Shown here piece by piece: positions 20,755-29,900 of a stretch of 49,604 nucleotides of DNA. Within the stretch, counting starts at the first letter, position 1, and each line of letters begins with the position of its first letter. Under the pieces are notes generated by a model that did not search any database, was not told where the DNA came from, and was given only the letters and a program-made list of their open reading frames with translations. Origin of the DNA: Branchiostoma floridae. Its lineage: Eukaryota; Chordata; Leptocardii; Amphioxiformes; Branchiostomatidae. The DNA is taken from positions 15,536,162-15,585,765 of the forward strand of contig NC_049985.1 in NCBI RefSeq assembly GCF_000003815.2, read 5' to 3'. The position numbers were made by a program, and so were the translations under genes.

Positions 20755-20874
20755 TAGCCTGGTATCCAGCCGTAATTATAGCTCCCGAGTCTCTTCTCTC
20801 CTCTTCGCAAATTACATATTGCCAGAGAGGAAAGAAGAGACTCGGAAGCTATATTACGGCTGGATACCAGGCTA
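20755..20874. mobile_element. Fold-back MITE (120 bp) with 9-bp target duplication in the promoter of E
   Basis: TAGCCTGGTATCCAGCCGTA at 20755 is mirrored to 20874. The arms of about 50 bp carry AGAGACTCGG-type sequence inside. The insertion is flanked by CTTCTCACT at 20746-20754 and 20875-20883. A 9-bp duplication would suit Mutator-like mobilisation. A partial TAGCCTGGTATCCAG also occurs at about 14485. Confidence 0.88.
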
Positions 20875-20883
20875 CTTCTCACT

Positions 20884-22270
20884 ATGATGAGAACTACTAG
20901 ACTGACTAAAATCGAGCTCCTAGCGGCCGGCCCTACAATTGCCGCCGCTCTAGGAGGGAGTCATTAACCCCAGCCAGCGAGAGATTGTGTAAACACAGGC
21001 TAGAATGAGAACGCTCAAGTTCAGAAAAATAATAACGATAATAGGATTACCTTGTTCAAGGGGCATTCCACTCCAGAGGCGTTATTTTCTGATAGATGAT
21101 ATTTTTGTGATACTAGTGCACCCGACTTTTCGCAAAGTTGGGTGTCTAAAATTTTTGTCTAGAGACCCAACTCTAGAATATTTGTCTTTTGGACAATAAT
21201 CCTTTTCTTAATCCAAGTACGAAACGACAATTTCCTATGCAATACTAGTACATGGTTAAGCCGTGCAAAAGAATCATTAAAACAGTACAGAACATAACCG
21301 TAGACCTCCTTCTTATCATCAAACAGCAGATTTTCGAAGATTCCAGTCCCACTGATGACACAGATTCGTCTCCTTTTGCATATTTTTTGGACGCACTCAT
21401 CCCCAGATTAGTACCGTTAAAACATTCCAAGGCCCTCCTTGGCCAAAAAAATGTTTCAGTGAACCAGTCAGTGCACAGCCCCCTTCCACCAAATGTCATA
21501 CAATCCACAAGAGCAAAAATCATAATATTCATGAGCCAAAAACGACTTTATTACAATAATCCATGGTAAAAACTACACTTGAATATGTCGAAGTGCCCAG
21601 TAGTGGTTATTTATTCATAGACATGGCCGCTTAGATGTTGCAACAAGAGTGATGATACCATGGAATGACTACAGAACACCATTATTGCGCTTCAACACTT
21701 AAATTAATACAATGTATACGCATACGACAAGTCAGATTCATGTATCAAATGAAGACAGCACTGTCATACATACACAATTGTTGATAACACTGACCAATGG
21801 CTACAATGTGCAAACAGACATAAAAAGGCCTACTTATGATAACTTCCCTTAAACAAAGTCTTTAAGTGTTGGATAAAAGTCTTGTCACCTTAGAGTTCAT
21901 CGGAGCCGTTACACTTGTGAAACGTCTTCTACAATTCCTGTCAAGTGTTTCTTTTACATATAGGTGTGCAATACCGCAAAGGGGCATTTACATCTACATG
22001 TATATCTTCTTACTTTCATACCTTGAGCGATTCATATCTCTGAAAAAAAAAGGAAGAGATGACCATCAATTCAATATATGTACTAGTACATCGTTTAGTG
22101 CTTAGCCTAAGGCTTTAGTAACATTCCACTTTCTTATGCTACATTTGATATATGCTGTAGCGGCCTCGAGTGATCAACAGGTCTTTAATTGTGTGGAATG
22201 AGAAGAAATAACATGCCGTCGCTGAAGATGCACAAAGTTGTAAAAATGAGTTTTTTCTCCAAGCTGGGGT
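20884..22270. other. Intergenic region E-F
   Basis: A short hairpin with CTCCTAG and CTAGGAG arms lies at 20917-20956. A minus-strand AATAAA (TTTATT at 21610-21615), in a context resembling the 3' end of C, probably serves F. An open + frame at 21252-21569 has no recognisable domain. The segment ending GATGCACAAAGTTG near 22230 also occurs downstream of C near 8895, supporting a C/F pairing. Confidence 0.5.
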
Positions 22271-23179
22271 TTAAGTCGAGGGACTAGTAGTAAAAATGGC
22301 CGGGAATTCTTTGACGGCTTGGCTAATATGTGCTTTTGCCCGGATGTGATTTTCCATTATTGAAACCATATTTTGGAAAGGAGTTGTTGCGGTGTACGCG
22401 TCATGCCCACAGCACTTCTTGTGTCCGACAGACCAGTGTTGTATCTGACAGTCACGGCTGCAGTAGCGGGTCAGCTTACACCCGGCACACAGCTTCAGGG
22501 CTTTCCTGCAGAAGAGATACAAGCTATTTAGGGGACTGTGTAGAATTAAGAAAACAACTTTGTCGATTTCGTCTATTTCCTTGTCGATAGGCTATATAGA
22601 AAAGACCGATAGAAATATACTTACTTTGGAGTCAAGAACAACATCTGCGCATTGGACGGATGGCAAAGTGTGCAAGTCGTCTCCGACAAAGTGGAAAAGA
22701 GATATTCTGAGGGTGGCTGAACCATCAGCAGCAAAACCTACCTGTAGCCCGGTGTGACAGCGATCTCTAGTGTGACAGAGATCACTAGCGTTTTCGCCCC
22801 CCTTTAGCGTTTTCGCCCCCCCCCCAGAGCAGCTGGCTACTTCATATTACAGGTGCGCCACCTGGTACTATACTGCACCTGGGGAGTAACGTATATGGTG
22901 TGTTACCTGGTACCTATATGGCACCTTATTACCGTACCGTAAGATGTCCTACCTCGAAAGTCGATACTATATTGTTCGGTGCAAACATGACATTGAAATG
23001 AAAAAGACAATTTTTGCAGCTGAGGTGGCATAAAAACAGTGCTACTGCGAACGTATAAATCAACACCGTCTATGGTACGGAATACGTCAGCTATATGTTT
23101 TCAATTTGTCACAGTGTTTTCTTTCTTGTGCTGGAAACATTTCCAAAGCACTAACAAAAACACACGTGAATAATAAACT

Positions 23180-23875
23180 CAGCACAAAAAGTTTGGAATA
23201 TCAACTTTGGTTGATCATATTTCTGTTCTTTCTGCATGAATTTCAATGTATTATATATCAATAGAAAGCTTGTATGATTCCCTTTCCTATGGTATCAAAC
23301 TCATTATGATTATAAACTCATGAAACAAGCAACAGGCCTGCTTACATGAGTGGGTCACTAAAAAAAGTGCCCAAATTTCCCTGCTTGTGTTCAACACTGT
23401 ATCGTCCGGTTGGAAATGGCGCGTTTGTCAGGCTGTGATTCATGATCAATCAATCCTTTTTCATGTCACGTTTGGTATACAGAACATACGAGTTTGTTTT
23501 AGCACATTTGAGTAGACTATATCTGCCATTTTGGCAGTTGGATGGCCGAATCAAAGCGTGGAGGCGGTGAGGAGAACCGCACGCTTACACGGCAAGAATT
23601 AAGCTTTCAGCGTTTGATGTTGGAGGCAGCGTCATGGTGTATAACCGCCATAGGAAAAACAGGATTCGTCATTATTCCAGGCAACTTCAATGTGGTGAGA
23701 TATAGGGACACAATCCTCCATCCAGTCGCAATATCCTACCTCTTTAAGATTGGACCAAATGGCATGCTGAAAGATAACAACACCCGTCCACACAGAGCAA
23801 GGACCATTGCAGACTACCTCCAGGATGCGATGTTGGAGTACAGTCTTAGGATGGAATAGCCTTCCTACGGCTTAT
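23180..23875 (+). mobile_element. Degenerate Tc1-like transposon
   Basis: It starts with a Tc1-type terminus, CAGCACAAAAAGTTTGGAAT. A + frame at 23542-23859 contains the middle of a Tc1 transposase: ITAIGKTGFVIIPGNFN, VRYRDTILHPV and MLKDNNTRPHRARTIADYLQ, which includes the second acidic residue of the DDE triad and the conserved NxRPHxA segment. The N-terminal DNA-binding part is missing. The frame stops at a TAG just after RME, where the family has Trp (RMEWP). The right end may lie in the gap at 24010. Confidence 0.85.
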
Positions 23876-24009
23876 GGCTAACACCTCTAGGTTCAAATTG
23901 TTTACCTGAATAAAGAGTAACAGTGGCTTTTACTGACATGTCCTGTTTATTCAACTTGCCTCCATTCACAAGTCAATACCAACGGAAGAAAATGAGCTGA
24001 ATGGAGTGT

Positions 24010-24109
24010 NNNNNNNNNNNNNNNNNNNNNNNNNNNNNNNNNNNNNNNNNNNNNNNNNNNNNNNNNNNNNNNNNNNNNNNNNNNNNNNNNNNNNNNNNNN
24101 NNNNNNNNN
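24010..24109. other. Assembly gap, 100 N (over exon 3 of F)
   Basis: The right flank is the start of the ankyrin exon of F, so the gap hides most of that exon. Its true size is unknown. Confidence 0.95.
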
Positions 24110-25306
24110 TCACTATCTCTGTCCACCTACGTAGAATTTGCCGTACAAGAAAAATACTTATGAAGCAAACGTTGCCTTAGGCGAAGTACGATTCGAACAC
24201 ATGTAACAGTTAAATAGACAAGCTATATATTTTGCTCTAAGTAGTATAAGGAAGCGTCCATCAAGGAGTCCATATGACACAAAAACTGTAAAGTAGTTGC
24301 CGCATTTCTTAATTCATTCATTTTCTATATGTATTTACAAATATATCATATCATTCACGTGAATATTTCATAATGAAAATTATACATATATAGCTCAAAA
24401 CTTCTACTGAACTTTATCATTTCTTTAATAAATCAATCCAAAAAGACATTTTGGACCTACCTTTGGTCACTGCTCTGTGAAGCGGGGACTGTGTATCTAT
24501 GTCTCTGTTGGCCACCCACGCCCCCTTGCGGAGCAGCAGTCTCACCATGTCAACATGTCCCAAGAGGCAAGCTATGTGCAATGCTGGCATTGCCGGTATG
24601 TCTGGATGGTCTTCATCTTCGCTGTCAGGCTCACCAGGTTTCAGGAGGTTAAATAAAGAGTCCTTGGGCTTACAGAAGTCATACACGTCAATGTCTGCAC
24701 CTCGAACTCGTATGTAAATTGTCTGATGAAAGGATGTACTTCACATTCGTATGCAAATCCTGCTACTAATTTGCATCTAAATGATCTACCGATGGAACCA
24801 TTTCTGAATTCAACTGCATTTCTGCTGCAAAGTAAAACATGCCGACATACGAGACAAATTACAATGAAATAACACGTAATTGCAAATACCCAGAGACACC
24901 AGTAAACTTAGTAAAGTATACACGTGCCAGTTAGCTATGCACATGACGCGAATTTTTAAACTCAATTTTTATTCATTTACGTCGTGAGCACGGCTACATG
25001 CCAGTCTAGCTATCATACATTCTCGGCAATTGCTTTATCATAACCAAAAGACGATTTTTTCATAATTCATGCTCGTTTGAGGGAAGAATTTGAATCTGTA
25101 CTTACCAGCTTTCAAAGCCGCCTCAACGCCTTAAAGTGATCCGTTCATGGCAGCAAGCAACAGAGCTTCTTCCGCATTTTCCGCCATTTCGTTAGGAGCG
25201 CTGTTACTGACACCTGTGCGTGCGTGCTGTCTAAACTTCGTCTGAACTGTAGGAGCATGGTATCAATCGTTAGACCATGGTAGGAGCATGGGGGAAGGCG
25301 TCTTGT

Positions 25307-25332
25307 CACGTGAGCTATTGTCATGTCACGTG
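25307..25332 (-). promoter_or_regulatory. Paired CACGTG boxes upstream of pseudogene F
   Basis: CACGTG lies at 25307-25312 and 25327-25332, spaced 20 bp as in E, with TGTCACGTGAGCT around each. The promoter is retained although the coding region is broken. Confidence 0.65.
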
Positions 25333-26599
25333 AGCTGTTGTCTCATGGGTAGAATGATCATAAAAAAATGATAATAGCATTACCTATTTAGGAAGGCTGT
25401 TATGACGTTACCGATCAATGCTGGCTTTCCGAACGTTGCCTGAAATTAAATGACTTTATTGGGTTGCCAGTAATCTGAAGAAAGAGAAAAGAGAGGCATC
25501 CTGTATGTTATTAAAAACAGTAGTCAACACCATCGCAACCTCAAATGTTAGTCAATCGAATAGTCGCACTTTCTGGGGCAAATTTCGCTATTAGACTCGC
25601 TTAGATAGAATGGAATTTCTAACTGGACGTCTTGGAAGAGCGGCCAAGGCCGACAGGGCTTTTCCAGTATAAATGAAGGTCATTGATTAATTGACTTAAC
25701 GTTACCTTCTGTATGTACCGTGTATATGGCAATGATTAACCTCCTTGATATAAGTTACAAAACTTGAATGCAGTGCCACATTGTCCTCATCTGTCCAAAA
25801 GCAAAACAGACTGAAAAGAAAATTCTATCAGTGAAAAACGCAAACTTCCCGTTTTGAAAAAAAATTGGACATTATTCATTAAAAAGCGGACCTTCGGGCG
25901 TGTGTGTGTTCGCCCGAACCCCCTCTGGCTACGGGTTTGAATGGGGACAAGATGGGGACAAGAGGAGTGAAAGAATGAATAATGAATATAACGTTATCAA
26001 CAAATCTTTGAACTGAGACACACGGGCCATTAACCGGCTGCGCCTAAGTATGACAAAATCCCTACGAAGTTAGGGGTGTCGGTCAAGTACTAATGTCAAG
26101 TACTAAAGAAGTCAAACCCAACCTGTTTAGAAATAGCCAACACTAGTATTAGAGTAGAATATTGTTCATAACTGTCCATTGTTACTTGTACTACTATGTT
26201 TATACCATGTACTTGCAATTAGCCCTCGGGCACGAACTTGCAAAATAAACTTCTTATTAAAGGGGACCAGTCGACCAGACGATCACTTCCGGAATCAGCA
26301 AGGAGTTTCAGTTTTTTCAACCTCCTTGGAATCAGTCAGCGCTAACAAGCTAGTTTTTTGTCCAAATACCAAAATGGTCGAATTGCTGTTAAACCGCGTT
26401 TGGTATTTGATGTCTGATGAAAGATAGTTGATAGCACCAATTATAAACCAGATTTTGGCCTATTTATACAACTTTTTCAACACGACAAGAGAAGTTTGGT
26501 AGACACTTCGAATCACAAGGTTGTTAAATAAGTGGCTAGTGTCTACCTTCTGTCGAATCGTCTGTCACCAATAATCTGCTATTTCTTTACCTCTGTATG
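25333..26599. other. Intergenic region between the array and CEP44
   Basis: No gene is recognised. An 8-bp hairpin (TTCGGGCG, ten-base loop, CGCCCGAA) lies at 25893-25918. The start shares GGGTAGAATGATCATAA-type promoter sequence with the array; the rest is unique. Confidence 0.5.
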
Positions 26600-26779
26600 T
26601 ACCCCGCTGTCTGATTGGCTGGATGTTCTATTTTGACCAATGAGGCATCGCGTTAGTAAAACCTTAGGCCAATAAAACACGGGGCCAGGCTGATGCGCCA
26701 TTTTCAACTCGAAAACTGAACTTGATGTTTCGTGTCGCCTCGTAATACCAGTTATTTCAGGCGAACAAGCAAGTTACAG
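26600..26779 (+). promoter_or_regulatory. CEP44 promoter and noncoding first exon
   Basis: Three CCAAT-type boxes lie close together: ATTGG in CTGATTGGCTGG near 26612, CCAAT in TGACCAATGAGG near 26635, and GCCAATAAAAC near 26668. They precede a likely untranslated exon that ends at a donor, ACAG then GTATTA, at 26779/26780. Clustered CCAAT boxes of this kind bind NF-Y at TATA-less housekeeping promoters. Confidence 0.55.
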
Positions 26780-26913
26780 GTATTATTTCGTATCACAACT
26801 CTTATTTAGTTGTATTCTACACCGATTGTGTGATTGACGTTTTGTGTAGATGTACAGAATTTTGTCTAATGATGTTTTTATTTGTAGGAAGAAGGTTTTG
26901 CTAAATCGGAAAG

Positions 26914-29900
26914 ATGGCGGCCACGGGCGACTTGAAGAACAACATCCACAAACTGCTGTCTGAACTGAAGCACATAAAGTACCCCATGGAACTGGACTAC
27001 CAGGGGTGAGGGCATGGACTACATACAACACCTCGTATATCTGTACTCGAGTTTAGCACGAGTAAACGTTCAGAAACTGCATCACTATAAATAGGTGTGA
27101 CGTACCATGCTGTCCTTCTTCCTGGTAACTAGTGAAAACTTTCTCAAGAGTCAAAGACATCGTTTTGTGTGTGTTTACCCTCCCCCTACTGACGTATACA
27201 ACGACCCATTCAAAATGGATTTTGTATATGCTGATGAGTGAAACAATTATTGATGCTTAATATTTGTCTATTGATAGGGGTTTGTCCACTGGCCTAGCTG
27301 TCAAGAGAACTGTATCACATGCTGCAAATTTGTACAGTTTTACAAATTGCAGTTTTTTTTTTCTTCCGTTTTTGAGGCTACCAACTTCAATTTGCTGAAG
27401 ACTTTTGTAGCCTATATAGGAAAGTCGTGTAAAGTGCCTTTCCCAATGGCACAAGACCGGTGACACGTCGGGGTTTGAACTAAGTTCTCAGTTTTCCTTC
27501 ACCTTTGAGTTTGAGCAATGCTTTGCCTTAGCAAGGAGTTGACCTCCTTGGCCTTAGCTTCCCAAGGCTTATCTGCAGTTGTGTTTTGAATATGGGCCTT
27601 ATTTACCATGTCCCTTCACACTTCTCATGTTTTCTATAGCTTATGGAGTCTGGTGTTTAGGAACTACGTATACCCCGCCTCTGGATCTAGAGTTTTGGGA
27701 GTACGAATCATGCACGCTACTGGAATGGGTTATAGTCCTTGGGACGGAACATTAAGTCTCTGGTCCACTGTACTTGTTGAAAAGAGGGTAGTTTCCCTGA
27801 TCCAATGAATCTGTAAGGCCCCCTTTCCGCTAGATGTCGATCGCACTGCACTCTCACTGTGACCTGAATAGGATATGTGTGTCCTTCGCTTTCACACGAG
27901 TATATTATACAAAACATAAAAGTGTGACCGAGAAGACAACAAAACACAAAGTGTAAAAAGATTTGTTTCTTTTCTATACAATTCGTTGAGCGATATGTAA
28001 AATTTAGGTCGCAGAGAGAGCACAGTGCGATCACTGTCTAGTGGAAAAGGGATATTTGCACTGTACATAGCACCTGAGCTTGACTGTATCAGGATTACAT
28101 TTTCCTTTCCTTTTTTATTCCCCAGCATCACCACAGGTACGACCTCAGCCTTCCTGCCCGTCCTGCACCACGCCCTGCTGGAGTTCTCACGCCCAGTCTC
28201 CACGGAGATTAACGACATGGGCATCGAGCTGTACGGGAAAACAGACCAGAGATTCGTGGAGGGTGTCTACAAAGTGAGATAGTTTTGATATGATATATCG
28301 GGTGTATTTGCAGCCAGTAGGTACCCAATGTGTTGAGAAATGAGGCTGATTAACATGTTCAAGGCGGCTCCTCGAGCACAGGACCCCCGTTTTACGTCCC
28401 TACCGGAAGACATTTCATGGAATTCTTCGTGAGGCTACAGCATCCTGTTGTCCTTGGTTGGTCTCCCACCTAAGAACAGACCAGAATGTGCGTTGCTTAA
28501 CTTCCGAGATTAAGGGATTGGGTAATCCAACGTGCCACACAGCCGTAGCATTAAAAAAAGTCACATAGAAGAAACTCTGTAGAGCAAAGTCTAACCTTGT
28601 TTATATGTGACTATCACTATACAAGACCAATGTGACCAGTTTTTGGTGGTTCCTTAGATCAATGATTTGATCTAATGGACCACTTAATTTCCATTGACCT
28701 AATACAGTGACACAATATTATATAGAATGGATTCTTTTAGGCCCCCAGCGTGGTCTGCTAGGACAGTTTTGCCTGTAGATTCAGAAAAAGATAGCCTAGC
28801 AAAGTACAGTTTAAGTCCAGGCAAGCCTGTGACTTCTGTATCTTCCTCCATTACTAGTAAGTAACTGTGTTCTTGTAATATCATGATGGATGTGTTTTGA
28901 TGTTAAATGCTTTCAGCTCTTTATCCAATCCAAGAAGAGTGTTATGAAAAAATATTAAAGGGTGACAGTGTTACAAAAACATCACTCTTCGACTATAGGG
29001 AGCTTCCAACTTTACCTGTCCTGCATAGGATACCTGTAAATTCAGAACTATTGAATCTTGATGAATATCCTTTTTCTTGGTAACATTTACTAGTAAATGT
29101 TTTACCACTACTGTACCTGCACAGTTTGGTACAAGAGTACATCAAAAGAATTCTGAAGTTTACCCATGTGAATGCATTAAATAGTAATAATAATAATAAT
29201 AGCCTTTATTGCACATTCATGCCCTATCGGGCTAAGTACAGGCATATTGATACAAAGGGTAGTATTACATGTAGTAATACAGTTGACATGGTTTCTAATA
29301 CTAATCTAAAACATGGATTCTAAAACTAGTCTAATACATTTGTTCGGCTTCTCGTTTCACATCTCTAGGTGCTGAGAGATGTCTTCCAGTACAAGTCGAC
29401 CATCACCAAGGATAAGTTCCTGAATGCAGGCTTTGCTGAACACAAGGTTATCCTGGCGTATGATGTACTGAAGATGGTTCAGGAGAAACACAGGCGTATC
29501 ACAGGGCCCAAGGCTAAACCTGCCCCCTCCCAAACTAACGCTGGGGCAGGTGAGTTGGTATTGTCTGCTTTAGTTTTATCTCTGAACTGAAACTGGCAAA
29601 CAAGGCTGGCGCCCAGAAGCTGTTTTCTTCTGGGGAATACCTACCCTGGTTACACATACATCTATACTTTACTATCTGTATACCAGATAAACTGGGGAGA
29701 GGTAGCTTAAGGCTTAAGATATGTTATGAAGACATAGTTATAAAGAAATATGTGTAGTTAGAAAGATGTATCAGTGAGATAACATGTAACTTTCCACCAC
29801 TATTATGGGTACTCACCGCGACCCAACAGTAGGGTGGGGGACAGAGGGTAATGCCCCTGCCATTGAGGAACTGGCCTCTCTTTCTTTCATATACATATTC

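Larger units (their letters stand above)
22271..25187 (-). pseudogene. Ankyrin-repeat/MYND paralog F, pseudogene
   Basis: Family exons are recognisable but broken. Exon 1 (25106-25187, MAENAEEALLLAAMNGSL) has an in-frame TAA at 25131-25133 where relatives have an Arg or Glu codon. Exon 2 (24461-24700) keeps its ankyrin repeat (HVDMVRLLLRKGAWVANRD), but a deletion has removed the normal acceptor, leaving GTTCGAG directly before it. Exon 3 is mostly in the gap 24010-24109; its visible start is one base shorter than in E, a frameshift. Exon 4 survives only as the last dozen bases before its donor near 22740, so the first Cys pair of the finger is gone. A dead Tc1 element lies between exons 4 and 3. 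Exon 5 (22271-22505) is intact with a MYND core identical to the others and a tail, GHDAYTATTPFQNM to SPST. Together these exclude a full-length product. Confidence 0.85.

Noticed and set aside
21252-21569. Open frame of 105 codons upstream of gene E
   Set aside because: No recognisable domain, no splice partner and low-complexity composition; probably chance or a decayed element.
1-25187. Horizontally acquired or bacterial ankyrin genes
   Set aside because: Conserved spliceosomal introns with fixed phases, MYND fingers and animal poly(A) signals argue for ordinary nuclear genes.
26179-26427. Open frame before CEP44
   Set aside because: No family resemblance; it lies in noncoding DNA directly before a CCAAT-rich promoter.
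28434-28549. Functional 5S rRNA gene
   Set aside because: Too many substitutions and indels against 5S rRNA, and it is continuous with a SINE-like body in an intron.
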